Positions 17,206 through 26,229 are shown, counted from the first letter of the stretch. The stretch is 64,000 nt of DNA from Fulvivirga marina (GCF_016775155.1 NZ_JAEUGD010000061.1:1-64000), one strand, 5' to 3'. A program made the numbers and translations. Notes: a model not told the origin generated them from the sequence alone.

Positions 17206-18079
17206 ATTTATTATCCTTATATTTCTCTTCCTTCAGCCGGTTTTGTTAAGCTCATTGCAAGCCCAAACAGATAGTACGCTACATAAAAAGAGATTAAAGC
17301 CACTGGTTATAACTTCAGCAGCGGTATATGCAGGCTCCTTGGTTGCACTCAATCATCTATGGTATGCAAATTTTGAAAGAGAGTCCTTTCATTTTTTTAA
17401 CGACTCTCGAGAATGGAAGCAGATTGATAAAGCAGGCCATGCTTATGCCGCCTTTCACATCAATTCGGCCAGCTATAAAGCACTCAGGTGGGCTGGCCTC
17501 TCAGAAGACAAATCTCTAACGTATGGGGCTCTTTCCAGCATAATAACTCTCTCTTCCATTGAGATTTTCGATGGCTTTTCAAGCGCATATGGAGCTTCTT
17601 ATACGGACCTAGCCGCCAATACACTTGGCACCGCACTCTTCTACAGCCAAATGAAACTATGGCATGAAATACGCATTCAGCCGAAGTTTTCATTCTATCG
17701 TACAAACTTCCCTGATTCCAGGCCCGAAACACTAGGAAAAAACTTTTCTGAAGAACTTCTCAAAGATTACAATGGCCAGACATATTGGCTATCAATCAAC
17801 TTTTCAAAGTTTAAAACTCTTGAAAAATTCCCAAAATGGCTCAATCTTGCAATAGGATACGGTGCCCATAATATGCTTTACGCTACGGATGCAAGTAATA
17901 CCAGCCATGGACTTTCTCCCAAAAGACAGTACTACCTGAGCATTGATATGGATTTCAGCGAATACAAATCACGATCCGGCGTACTCAACACCATAGTATA
18001 TCTTCTTGACATGATCCACCTACCAGCTCCTACCATGGAGCTTTCTAATGGTAAATTTAAATTCCATTATGTTTACTAG
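17186..18079 (+). CDS. DUF2279-family exported protein
   Basis: A 297-residue protein with a cleavable signal peptide (about 1-27, ending SLQAQ). The mature part shows the pattern of the DUF2279 family: hydrophobic strands around NHLWYANFE, then DKAGHAYAAFHINSAS, a helical hydrophobic pair, and DLAANTLGT. Family function is unknown; the KxGHAY/DLAAN motifs suggest a small membrane-embedded core. Three ATG codons in a row occur at the start, and all keep the signal peptide. It overlaps tamB by 20 bp, so it may work in the same envelope process. Confidence 0.82.
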   Translation: MMMRLNKFIILIFLFLQPVLLSSLQAQTDSTLHKKRLKPLVITSAAVYAGSLVALNHLWYANFERESFHFFNDSREWKQIDKAGHAYAAFHINSASYKALRWAGLSEDKSLTYGALSSIITLSSIEIFDGFSSAYGASYTDLAANTLGTALFYSQMKLWHEIRIQPKFSFYRTNFPDSRPETLGKNFSEELLKDYNGQTYWLSINFSKFKTLEKFPKWLNLAIGYGAHNMLYATDASNTSHGLSPKRQYYLSIDMDFSEYKSRSGVLNTIVYLLDMIHLPAPTMELSNGKFKFHYVY

Positions 18080-18128
18080 TACCCGATATTTTTTATAAAT
18101 TGATTATAGAAACTAAAACTTAATCGTT

Positions 18129-18527
18129 ATGGATCTTAATGCTTTTATGCAAAATTATTCCGATGAAATCGGGGGACAGTATTCGGAGTATGATAGCAAA
18201 ACATCTATCATAATTGTACCATTAGCTGATGAGCGTTTTCAAACAGTACTTGGAAAACTAAAACAAAGCCAAAGATATGATCGATTGGGAATTGAGTTTG
18301 TATCCAAAGTATGCGAGTTCGAAGCAGACATGGATCTCAAAGCTCTTCTCGAGGAAAATGCCAGCCTCAACCATGCTAAATTCTCTATATCGGAAAATTT
18401 TATCAATGTAGAAGCATCAAGTTTTGTAGACACAGCAACAGAAGAAGTCCTCAAAGAAATTATCCAGGAAGTGGCCAACGTCGCCGATGAATACGAATTC
18501 AAACTAACAGGAGAAGATGTTCATTAA
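18129..18527 (+). CDS. Conserved hypothetical protein, 132 residues
   Basis: A soluble acidic protein without signal peptide or membrane segment. It appears alpha/beta with a C-terminal acidic helix (EVLKEIIQEVANVADEYEF). I do not recognise a family with certainty; the size and pattern are reminiscent of small YbjN-like or chaperone-like domains, but no motif proves it. It lies 49 bp after the DUF2279 gene and ends at a strong terminator, so it may be the last gene of the tamB operon. Confidence 0.7.
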   Translation: MDLNAFMQNYSDEIGGQYSEYDSKTSIIIVPLADERFQTVLGKLKQSQRYDRLGIEFVSKVCEFEADMDLKALLEENASLNHAKFSISENFINVEASSFVDTATEEVLKEIIQEVANVADEYEFKLTGEDVH

Positions 18528-18554
18528 CTAACAATTCTCTAAAAGCATAAACAC

Positions 18555-18586
18555 AAAGCCCATTTGAATCTAAATGGGCTTTTTTA
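18555..18586 (+). terminator. Intrinsic terminator of the tamB operon
   Basis: An 11-bp stem (AAAGCCCATTT and complement), a 6-nt loop and six T follow 28 bp after the stop at 18527. Confidence 0.9.
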
Positions 18587-18640
18587 TTGTTTACCTATAA
18601 CTAATGAATTAGCTTCGCCCAAATTGCCTAAAAGTAAAAA

Positions 18641-19050
18641 ATGCAAGCTGGCTTATCGTTCTTCGGAATACCGAAGGAAGGAAAGTCCGGGCAACACAGA
18701 GCATCGTACTTCCTAACGGGAAGGCTTCTCGGTTCTACCGAGGGGACAGACAGTGCCACAGAAAACAAACTACCTCTGATTACTATCAGCGGAAAAGGTG
18801 AAAAGGTGAGGTAAGAGCTCACCGCCCCGAAGGTAACTAAGGGGGCACGGTAAACCTTACGAGTTGAAAGATCAAATAAGTCACGCTAGCCTGCCTAGGC
18901 GGCTGTCAGGCTGCTCGTCTGACTTTCTTCGGAAATAAGCGTGATGGGTAGATCGCTTTTGATCTCAACGGTGACGTTGAGGCTAGATAAATGATAAGCC
19001 ATCCCGACTTGTCGGGAGGACAGAACCCGGCTTACAGGCTTGCATTTTTT
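18641..19050 (+). ncRNA. rnpB: RNase P RNA
   Basis: A type A RNase P RNA of about 400 nt. Recognisable pieces in order are the P1 5' strand GCAAGCTGGCTTATCG, the conserved GGAAAGTCCGGGC, ACAGACAGTGCCACAGAAAA, GGTGAAAAGGTGAGGTAAGAGCTCACC and GGTAAACC. The closing strand CCCGGCTTACAGGCTTGC runs into a T7 tract that also ends transcription. The 5' and 3' ends pair, which sets the boundaries within a few bases. Confidence 0.95.
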
Positions 19051-19086
19051 TCTTATTTTAGAGCATTAATCATCTACTTTCATCCG

Positions 19087-19109
19087 AGCGGTACATTACT
19101 TGTACTGCT
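19087..19109. promoter_or_regulatory. Imperfect inverted repeat before regulator gene
   Basis: Arms AGCGGTACA (19087-19095) and TGTACTGCT (19101-19109) pair with one G-T mismatch around TTACT, ending 27 bp before the start at 19136. This is a candidate operator, perhaps autoregulatory. Confidence 0.35.
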
Positions 19110-19135
19110 AAGGAAGTATAACCAAACATTAATAC

Positions 19136-20302
19136 ATGCCAAAGATCTTAATCATTGATGACGAACAGAGCATCAGACATACTCTAAAGGAAATATTGGA
19201 GTATGAGAAATATGAGGTTGGCGAGGCTAAAAATGGTGAAGAAGGCCTTAAGATGCTGACCAAAGAAAAATTTGATGCTGCCCTTTGCGACATTAAAATG
19301 CCTAAAATGGATGGCATTGAAGTGCTTGAAAAAGCTATGGAGCAAGGCATTGATACCCAATTTATCATGATCAGCGCTCACGGAACAATAGAAACAGCCG
19401 TAGAAGCAACAAAAAAAGGAGCCTATGACTTCATTCAGAAGCCCCCAGATTTGAATCGACTGCTCGTAACTTTAAGAAACGCTCTGGATAAATCAAACCT
19501 GGTTAATGAAACTAAAGTTCTCAAGAAAAAGATTTCCAAAAGCTTCGACATCGTTGGAGAATCTGAGGCCATTACACAGGTTAAAGAAACCATTGAGAAA
19601 GTTGCCCCTACAGAAGCTCGCGTTCTGATAACAGGAGAAAATGGAACCGGAAAGGAACTGGTTGCAAGATGGCTCCATGAAAAAAGCAACCGTTCCAAAG
19701 GTCCCATGGTTGAAGTTAACTGTGCCGCCATACCTTCAGAACTTATTGAAAGTGAGCTTTTTGGACATGAAAAGGGCTCATTCACCTCTGCTATAAAACA
19801 GCGAATTGGAAAATTCGAACAAGCCAATGGCGGAACACTTTTCCTTGATGAAATTGGAGACATGAGTCTTTCCGCTCAAGCTAAAGTATTACGTGCCCTT
19901 CAGGAGAATAAGATAACACGTGTTGGTGGAGACAAAGAAATTAAGGTCAATGTTAGAGTAGTAGCTGCAACAAATAAAGACCTAAAAGCAGCCATCGAAA
20001 AAAACCAGTTCAGAGAAGATCTCTATCATAGATTAAGCGTGATTTTAATAAAAGTACCCGCTCTTAGAGACCGAAAAGAAGATATACACTTGCTGGTTGA
20101 AAAGTTCTTGGTAGATATAGCTGCAGAGTACGGATCAAAGCCTAAGGCCATCAGTGATAAAGCTATAGAGCTATTGCAGAAACACGATTGGACCGGAAAC
20201 ATTCGCGAATTAAGAAATGTAGTTGAGCGCCTGATAATTATGTCAGGAACAGAAATTACTGCCGAAGATGTTATCCGAAATGCAGATATTAAACAGGACT
20301 AA
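19136..20302 (+). CDS. NtrC/NtrX-type response regulator lacking DNA-binding domain
   Basis: A 388-residue protein with a receiver domain (about 1-120, phosphoacceptor Asp52) and an AAA+ domain (about 138-375) with Walker A GENGTGKE and Walker B LFLDEIGD. Two features stand out. The sigma-54 contact loop reads GSFTSA at 214-219 instead of GAFTGA, and the protein stops about 15 residues after the AAA+ lid, so no Fis-type helix-turn-helix exists. Close relatives with the same architecture occur in Bacteroidota, so it is probably not a truncation. It may act as a phosphorylation-gated ATPase or activate from solution without a specific DNA site. No kinase gene is adjacent. Confidence 0.93.
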   Translation: MPKILIIDDEQSIRHTLKEILEYEKYEVGEAKNGEEGLKMLTKEKFDAALCDIKMPKMDGIEVLEKAMEQGIDTQFIMISAHGTIETAVEATKKGAYDFIQKPPDLNRLLVTLRNALDKSNLVNETKVLKKKISKSFDIVGESEAITQVKETIEKVAPTEARVLITGENGTGKELVARWLHEKSNRSKGPMVEVNCAAIPSELIESELFGHEKGSFTSAIKQRIGKFEQANGGTLFLDEIGDMSLSAQAKVLRALQENKITRVGGDKEIKVNVRVVAATNKDLKAAIEKNQFREDLYHRLSVILIKVPALRDRKEDIHLLVEKFLVDIAAEYGSKPKAISDKAIELLQKHDWTGNIRELRNVVERLIIMSGTEITAEDVIRNADIKQD

Positions 20303-20327
20303 AACAGGTAGGAAAAGAAAGGGTATT

Positions 20328-20459
20328 TTATATTCTTTCTTTTTCGCTTTTTACCTCCTCTTTTTTCACTTCTTTTTTAGCATAGGTAGGGCACGTGTAT
20401 TGGCTACAAGCAGACAATCCAAAAACAACGAGGAGTATTACAGCTAATCTTAGTTTCAT
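20328..20459 (-). CDS. 43-residue lipoprotein
   Basis: A tiny gene: a signal peptide MKLRLAVILLVVFGLSAC with an ideal lipobox LSAC (Cys18), then SQYTCPTY and a Lys/Glu-rich tail. The mature lipoprotein has only 26 residues with a CxxxxC pair (Cys18 being lipidated). Support comes from the promoter: TACTTTTG at 20492-20499 with TTTG 20 bp upstream. From memory, similar short lipoproteins with a YTCPTY-like motif occur across Cytophagales, but their function is unknown. It is transcribed opposite to the regulator at 19136-20302. Confidence 0.75.
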   Translation of the reverse strand: MKLRLAVILLVVFGLSACSQYTCPTYAKKEVKKEEVKSEKERI

Positions 20460-20491
20460 TTTCCAGTTTTTAAAAATTAACGAAATATAAC

Positions 20492-20523
20492 CAAAAGTAT
20501 TAAACTAAAACATATTTATCAAA
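20492..20523 (-). promoter_or_regulatory. Bacteroidota promoter of the small lipoprotein
   Basis: On the - strand, TTTG (20520-20523), a 20-bp spacer and TACTTTTG (20492-20499) match the -33/-7 consensus. The -7 box is 32 bp before the ATG at 20459. Confidence 0.65.
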
Positions 20524-20549
20524 TGATTGCTGAATTATAAAGGCACTTT

Positions 20550-21536
20550 TTAATATACCATCAAATTACAACCTCTTATATCAGAGTTATCAAACCGCCC
20601 AATTACTTCAAATTCACCAGTTTGAGATACTTTACCCATATCTTGGGTTTCTATAAAAGCACAGGTATCAATATTGGCAAGGTCTATAACATTAATCCCT
20701 CCGGATGTTCTTTTTACATTTAAATCAAACGGATCATTAACATCCCTCAGAATAATTTTCATCCAAGGAGGACACTTAAAGATTCCATTATGCGTAGAGT
20801 AAGCTTGAGATAATAATTCAGTCATCCCATATTCGGAATGAACCTGTTCTATATTAAATCCCTTTTTCAGCACATCATGCAAATCATCTCTGATCATCTC
20901 TGCTCGTCTGCCCTTCATACCCCCTGTTTCCATAACTATTACGCCAGACAAATCTGGCTGGTATTTTTCTGCAAGATCTAGTAAAGCAAATGATACCCCC
21001 AAGAGCACTACTTTCTTTCCGTCTTTGATTTTACCAATATTCTTCACAAGTCTCTCATAGTCATTCAAATAGAATCCACTAAACCGTGAACCACTCTGTT
21101 TGATAAAATAATCAGCCATATAAACCAAAGAGGAACTAGTACGTTCGAGATAGGAAGGAAGCAACGCTAAAAAGTGATACTGATCGGGTGCCCCATAAAA
21201 CCTGCTAAAGATTTCGAGACAGTTCAACAAATAGAAATCAAGGTCTTTCACAAAGTGTTTGCTGCTAGTGGCGCCTGTAGTACCACTACTTTCAAATACT
21301 GCTTGCGCTTCCCAATCCCCACATTTCACCTCTTGAGTTTTAAAAAAAGAGATAGGCAGAAAAGGAATTTGCTCAACCTCAATTACTTCACTTACCTGAA
21401 TACCGATATTTTCAATAAACCTTTTATATATTGAGTTCCTGTTCGCCTGATATTGAAACAGATTTAACGCCAACTCATCAAAATTTGATTTCTTTGCATG
21501 AAAGATATTCTGATAAAAACTTTTAGAAGATTTCAA
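20550..21536 (-). CDS. LuxE/PaaK-like acyl-protein synthetase (adenylating)
   Basis: A 328-residue member of the ANL-related LuxE-type group that activates or transfers acyl groups. The phosphate-binding loop is FESSGTTGATSSKH (about 104-117). Further motifs are EYGMTELLSQAYS (about 251) and a C-terminal TGEFEVIGRFDNSDIRGCN. Bacteroidota encode this stand-alone without lux reductase or luciferase, and its substrate is unknown. It starts 44 bp from a divergent lipoprotein gene. Confidence 0.82.
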   Translation of the reverse strand: MKSSKSFYQNIFHAKKSNFDELALNLFQYQANRNSIYKRFIENIGIQVSEVIEVEQIPFLPISFFKTQEVKCGDWEAQAVFESSGTTGATSSKHFVKDLDFYLLNCLEIFSRFYGAPDQYHFLALLPSYLERTSSSLVYMADYFIKQSGSRFSGFYLNDYERLVKNIGKIKDGKKVVLLGVSFALLDLAEKYQPDLSGVIVMETGGMKGRRAEMIRDDLHDVLKKGFNIEQVHSEYGMTELLSQAYSTHNGIFKCPPWMKIILRDVNDPFDLNVKRTSGGINVIDLANIDTCAFIETQDMGKVSQTGEFEVIGRFDNSDIRGCNLMVY

Positions 21537-21580
21537 TCGTTAGTTATTTTATGTATTTCAATGGTATCAAATTTCCAAGG

Positions 21581-22378
21581 ATGAAGATAAATACTTTATT
21601 GCTTTTTACAGCTGGATTGTTGTTAACATCCTGCTTCAAAGATCCAAACTTCCCCGATAACCCTGTACTAAAATCCATGAATTTGTCCTACAAGGAAATT
21701 GGTGGACTTCAAGAGGACGACTCACTGATTATATCATTAGACTTTCAGGACGGTGACGGAGACTTAGGGTTTGATGCCTCAGATGAAAGCCATATATCCT
21801 CCCCTTTTAACGAATTCGCATTTTTCTCTTATAATACAAATACCCAAAGGAAAACTGTTTTTGCTCTGGATACTTTAACTTCGGCATCAGATTCAGACCT
21901 TGCCCTAGTAGAAAACATGATAACTGTTTCTGACAGAGCTATTCCTGAACTTGACACTCTCCCTCCGTATGACTTCCCATACACATGTAATAACTGGCAA
22001 GAGGTAAACATCACTGCCGGAAACACTGTATTAAAAGAAGACACAGTCTATTATCAAAAAAACCCACGATACAATAATATTTATGTAAACTTTTTTCTTG
22101 AAAATTCCGGAGGAGAGTTTGAAGAGTTTTTCTGGGAGTACCTTCAAAAGCCCCAGTGCAACATTGCATACCATGGCCGATTCCCCATAATCAATGAAGT
22201 AGGAAGAGAAACAGCATCAGAAGGGATAATAACTTACAGAATACCAAATAAAGGATGGGAATCAACTTTTGGAAACAAGCGATTCAAGGTAAGAGTAACC
22301 ATCCTTGACAGGGCCGGAAACTATAGCAATGCCATAACTTCCGAGCCAGTCACGTTGGATGATATCAAAATAAATTAA
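21581..22378 (+). CDS. Lipoprotein of unknown function
   Basis: A predicted lipoprotein with signal MKINTLLLFTAGLLLTSC (lipobox LTSC). I chose the ATG at 21581 over one 30 bp earlier because it gives a standard signal peptide. The mature protein (about 248 residues) begins with FKDPNFPDNPV and carries FQDGDGDLGFD, a calcium-loop-like acidic turn common in secreted Bacteroidota proteins, and a C-terminal Ig-like strand pattern (FKVRVTILDRAGNYSN). Its 3' end overlaps the convergent E1 gene by 4 bp. Confidence 0.8.
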   Translation: MKINTLLLFTAGLLLTSCFKDPNFPDNPVLKSMNLSYKEIGGLQEDDSLIISLDFQDGDGDLGFDASDESHISSPFNEFAFFSYNTNTQRKTVFALDTLTSASDSDLALVENMITVSDRAIPELDTLPPYDFPYTCNNWQEVNITAGNTVLKEDTVYYQKNPRYNNIYVNFFLENSGGEFEEFFWEYLQKPQCNIAYHGRFPIINEVGRETASEGIITYRIPNKGWESTFGNKRFKVRVTILDRAGNYSNAITSEPVTLDDIKIN

Positions 22379-24780
22379 TATATATCAGGGTATTTCCCGG
22401 GATTGGCTTCTGCCATTAGCGCATATATTTTATCAAATACCTCTTCAGTATTTGGCTTGGAGAAGTAATCCCCATCAGAAGCATATGCAGGCCTATGCTC
22501 CTTACCTGTAATTGTAATAGGCTTTGAGTCTAGGTATCTGTAGCCTTCTTGTTCTTCCAACACTTTCTGCAGCATAAAAGCACTTGCTCCACCAGGCACA
22601 TCCTCATCCGCAAAAACAACTCGATTAGTCTTCTTGATGGATTCAACAATACTATGCCCTGTATCAAAAGGTAGCAGGGTTTGAACATCTATAACCTCAC
22701 AAGATATACCTTCTTCCTGCAATTGTTCCGCTGCATCCATTATCACCCTACACATTGAACCATAAGTAACAATAGTAACGTCCTCACCCTCCCTCAGCAC
22801 TTCAGGCTTACCAAGTGGAACCGTAAACTCTCCAATATTGACAGGTACACGTTCCTTCAATCTATAACCGTTGAGACATTCAATAATTAAAGCTGCATCA
22901 TCAGACTGCAACAGCGTATTATAAAAGCCTGCGGCTTGTGTCATATTTCGAGGAACCAGCACATAAATACCACGGATACTGTTAAGAATCATACCCATTG
23001 GCGAACCGGAATGCCATACCCCCTCAAGACGATGACCTCTGGTTCTAATAATTAACGGAGCCTTTTGCCCACCTTTTGTTCTATATTGAAGAGTTGCCAG
23101 ATCATCAGAAAGTATCTGAATAGCATACAATAGGTAATCCAAGTACTGGATCTCTGCAATAGGTCTAAGTCCACGAAGCGCAGCCCCGATACCCTGACCA
23201 ATTATGGTACACTCACGAATGCCTGTATCTGTCACTCTTAGTTCTCCATATTTATCCTGAAGACCAGCAAAAGCCTGATTAACATCTCCTATTTTCCCAA
23301 CATCTTCACCAAATGCAAATACTCGGGGATCTCTAGCCAGCGCAGCATCAAAACATGCTTGTAGCACCTCTCTACCATCAACCAGCTTAATATCCTCATC
23401 ATACTCAGGCTCTACCACGTCTACAAGTAGAGCACTTTGGGATGACTCACTATATAAATGAGAGCTAAACCTCTCAAAGTTTTCTTTTTCAATTCTCCTC
23501 ACCCAATCTTGCAGCTGTTTTCGTGCTGGAATATCTTCACTTTTTAATACTCGTAAAGCTTTCTTAACAGCTTTTACACTATCCATCCGAATAGGGTTCA
23601 AAGTACCCTCTAAATTAGATTTAATGCTTTTCAGAGCACCTGAATGGCTGCTTTGCTCCTGAGCTTGTTCCAATAAATCAATAGCAGTACGCTCGTCTTC
23701 TTTAATTGAGGCCATAAAAGCCTTCCAAGCAGCATTTTTAGCTTCTTTTGCTGTTTTTCTTGCCTGATCTTCTATATTATCCAACTCCTCAGCTTCAACA
23801 TAGCCATTCTCAAGAATCCACTCTCTAAGCTTCACGATGCAATCATGCTCCTGTTCCCACAGCAATCGTTCTTTGGATTTGTAACGCTCATGCGAACCTG
23901 AAGTCGAATGCCCCTGAGGTTGAGTCATCTCCTGAACATGTACCAATGTAGGAACATGCTCCTCTCTTGAAACTTTAGCTGCTTTCTGGTATGTCTTAAC
24001 AAGATCCTCATAATCCCAGCCACAAACGGTAAATATCTCAAACCCATTCTCTTCGTTATCTCTCTGGAAACCTGCTAAAACTTTTGAAATATTACCTTTA
24101 GTTGTATGATACTCCTTAGGCACAGATATTCCATATTCATCATCCCATATCGAAATTAGCATGGGTATCTGAAGCACTCCTGCGGCGTTTACTGCCTCAA
24201 AAAACATTCCCTCAGAAGTAGATGCATTACCAATAGTCCCAAAAGCCACCTCATTACCATTAATAGATAATTCTTCAAACCCCTTCAGTTCCTTGGTTTG
24301 CCTAAACAGCTTTGACGCATAAGCCAACCCTACCAAACGTGGCATTTGGGCCGCCGTTGGAGATATATCAGAACTACTATTTCTATTTTCCACAACCGAA
24401 TTGTACTCACCTTCTTCATTCAGCATCCTAGTCGCGAAGTGACCATTCATTAATCGGCCCCCGGAAGCAGGGTCTGCTTCAATATCCGTGTGTGCATAAA
24501 GCTGCGCGAAGTATTCCTGAATAGTAAGCTCACCTATGGCGAACATAAAAGTTTGATCTCTGTAGTACCCGGATCTAAAGTCTCCCTTTTTAAAGGCTTT
24601 GGCCATCGCTATTTGGGCTACTTCTTTTCCGTCTCCAAAAATCCCAAACTTGGCCTTACCCATAAAAACTTCCTTTCTTCCCAATAAGCTTGCCTCCCGG
24701 CTTTCACAGGCCAATTTATAATCCTGCAATATCTCACTGACTTTACTAGAAGGTTTTTTAACGGTTTTTATAGTGCTCAA
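22375..24780 (-). CDS. 2-oxo acid dehydrogenase E1, fused alpha and beta subunits
   Basis: An 801-residue thiamine-diphosphate enzyme that decarboxylates branched-chain 2-oxo acids (or a related 2-oxo acid) and passes the acyl group to an E2 lipoyl protein. Residues about 1-370 are the alpha half and about 470-801 the beta half (VFAFGEDVG, GIRECTIIGQGIGAALRGLRP, YLDYLLYAIQ, EDVPGGASAFML). The usual TPP motif GDG is GNA here (GTIGNASTSEG), with the second part WDDEYGIS; Bacteroidota fusions share this variant as I recall. The start codon is TTG: no in-frame ATG exists before residue 40. A strong promoter lies at 24833-24863. E2 and E3 are not nearby. Confidence 0.9.
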   Translation of the reverse strand: MSTIKTVKKPSSKVSEILQDYKLACESREASLLGRKEVFMGKAKFGIFGDGKEVAQIAMAKAFKKGDFRSGYYRDQTFMFAIGELTIQEYFAQLYAHTDIEADPASGGRLMNGHFATRMLNEEGEYNSVVENRNSSSDISPTAAQMPRLVGLAYASKLFRQTKELKGFEELSINGNEVAFGTIGNASTSEGMFFEAVNAAGVLQIPMLISIWDDEYGISVPKEYHTTKGNISKVLAGFQRDNEENGFEIFTVCGWDYEDLVKTYQKAAKVSREEHVPTLVHVQEMTQPQGHSTSGSHERYKSKERLLWEQEHDCIVKLREWILENGYVEAEELDNIEDQARKTAKEAKNAAWKAFMASIKEDERTAIDLLEQAQEQSSHSGALKSIKSNLEGTLNPIRMDSVKAVKKALRVLKSEDIPARKQLQDWVRRIEKENFERFSSHLYSESSQSALLVDVVEPEYDEDIKLVDGREVLQACFDAALARDPRVFAFGEDVGKIGDVNQAFAGLQDKYGELRVTDTGIRECTIIGQGIGAALRGLRPIAEIQYLDYLLYAIQILSDDLATLQYRTKGGQKAPLIIRTRGHRLEGVWHSGSPMGMILNSIRGIYVLVPRNMTQAAGFYNTLLQSDDAALIIECLNGYRLKERVPVNIGEFTVPLGKPEVLREGEDVTIVTYGSMCRVIMDAAEQLQEEGISCEVIDVQTLLPFDTGHSIVESIKKTNRVVFADEDVPGGASAFMLQKVLEEQEGYRYLDSKPITITGKEHRPAYASDGDYFSKPNTEEVFDKIYALMAEANPGKYPDIY

Positions 24781-24832
24781 ATCCTTTTGATTTAATTGAT
24801 TTTACAACTGATCACTTTTATGTGAACAGTAA

Positions 24833-24863
24833 CAAAAATAACGAAAAAGCTAAAGCTTTCAAA
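24833..24863 (-). promoter_or_regulatory. Bacteroidota promoter of the fused E1 gene
   Basis: On the - strand, TTTG (24860-24863), 19 bp, then TATTTTTG (24833-24840): an exact -33/-7 consensus with ideal spacing. Predicted transcription start is about 45 bp before the TTG start codon. Confidence 0.7.
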
Positions 24864-25059
24864 TTGAGAGCTGGAGACCAACATCTTCACTTTACATATT
24901 TTAACATTTAAGGCATCCTAAATTTTGCGTATAACTAAAAAATAAAGACGAAAATTTTGCAAAAATATAAATTCATGAAATTTTATTTTCAAGAAAAAAT
25001 TACTATGAGTTGCAGCCGTAAAATTAATTACAAACATCTGCATTATATTTTTTGGTTGC

Positions 25060-25067
25060 TATATTTG
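25060..25067 (+). promoter_or_regulatory. Bacteroidota -7 box of ald
   Basis: TATATTTG, exact consensus, 24 bp before the ATG at 25092. No clear -33 TTG is present. Confidence 0.55.
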
Positions 25068-25091
25068 TATCCCTTATAAACAATTGAAGTC

Positions 25092-26207
25092 ATGATAATA
25101 GGTGTACCTAAAGAAATTAAAAACAACGAAAACCGTGTTGCACTTACCCCCGCAGGGGCTCAGGAATTAATAAAAAGAGGTCATACGGTCTATGTTCAAT
25201 CTACTGCTGGCGATGGTAGTGGTTTTCAGGACAGCGAATACGAATCAGCAGGCGCAAACATACTCCCTACCATAGAAGAGATATATGACATCGCCGAAAT
25301 GATTATGAAGGTAAAAGAGCCGATCGAACCTGAATATAAACTCATAAAAGAAGACCAGTTGGTATTTACCTATTTTCATTTTGCTTCATATGAGCCTCTT
25401 ACAAAAGCAATGATCGATAGTAAGGCCGTATGTCTTGCTTACGAGACAGTTGAAAAAGAAGACAGAAGCTTACCCTTGCTTGTTCCCATGTCTGAGGTAG
25501 CAGGACGCATGTCGGTACAAGAAGGAGCCAAATACCTTGAAAAACCCTTAAAAGGAAGGGGTATCCTTTTAGGTGGCGTCCCTGGGGTAAGACCTGCCAA
25601 AGTGTTGATTCTCGGTGGTGGTGTTGTTGGTACCAATGCCGCTAAAATGGCAGCTGGCATGGGTGCTGATGTAACCATTATGGATGTAAGCTTGCCAAGA
25701 CTTAGATATCTGGATGATGTAATGCCTGCCAACGTTAATACTTTTATGTCCAATGAATATAACATTCGAGAGTTGATTGCAACACATGACCTGATCATTG
25801 GGGCAGTACTTATACCAGGAGCAAAGGCACCCAACTTAATTACCCGCGACATGCTAAAAGATATGAGACCCGGTACAGTACTGGTGGATGTAGCAGTTGA
25901 TCAGGGTGGTTGTATAGAGACCTGTAAACCCACTACACACCAAGACCCTACATACATCATAGATGATGTAGTTCACTACTGCGTAGCCAACATGCCAGGA
26001 GCTGTTCCTTATACATCTACATTAGCATTGACAAATGCAACACTGCCATATGCTATTCAACTGGCTAACAAAGGATGGAAGAAAGCTTGTCAGGAAAATG
26101 AAGAGCTGAAGTTAGGTCTTAACATCATCAACGGAGAGATTGTCTATAAAGCCGTTGCTGAAACTTTTGACTTACCAAACACTGAGGTTTCTAAATTTCT
26201 AAACTAA
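25092..26207 (+). CDS. ald: Alanine dehydrogenase
   Basis: A 371-residue NAD-dependent enzyme that interconverts L-alanine with pyruvate and ammonia. It starts with the family signature GVPKEIKNNENRVALTP. Substrate-binding Lys75 and catalytic His96 are at the expected positions. The nucleotide-binding motif GGGVVG lies at 175-180. The C-terminal segment VANMPGAVPYTSTLALTNATLPY is typical. Length matches the hexameric enzymes. It has its own promoter and terminator, so it is monocistronic. Confidence 0.97.
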   Translation: MIIGVPKEIKNNENRVALTPAGAQELIKRGHTVYVQSTAGDGSGFQDSEYESAGANILPTIEEIYDIAEMIMKVKEPIEPEYKLIKEDQLVFTYFHFASYEPLTKAMIDSKAVCLAYETVEKEDRSLPLLVPMSEVAGRMSVQEGAKYLEKPLKGRGILLGGVPGVRPAKVLILGGGVVGTNAAKMAAGMGADVTIMDVSLPRLRYLDDVMPANVNTFMSNEYNIRELIATHDLIIGAVLIPGAKAPNLITRDMLKDMRPGTVLVDVAVDQGGCIETCKPTTHQDPTYIIDDVVHYCVANMPGAVPYTSTLALTNATLPYAIQLANKGWKKACQENEELKLGLNIINGEIVYKAVAETFDLPNTEVSKFLN

Positions 26208-26229
26208 GACTCATTTGAATATTTCTATT

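Larger units (their letters stand above)
24781..25091. other. Divergent promoter region between E1 and ald
   Basis: 311 bp without a credible gene. It contains the E1 promoter on the - strand (24833-24863) and the ald -7 box on the + strand (25060-25067). The middle is AT-rich and shows no repeat. Confidence 0.6.

Noticed and set aside
18628-18822. An open frame on the - strand
   Set aside because: It lies opposite RNase P RNA, which fully explains the sequence.
19435-19863. A 142-codon open frame antisense to the AAA+ regulator
   Set aside because: It is a shadow of the regulator's AAA+ coding sequence, with no start signal or recognisable motif.
24975-25079. A 34-codon + strand frame upstream of ald
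   Set aside because: It covers the ald -7 box and has no codon pattern or motif; most likely chance.
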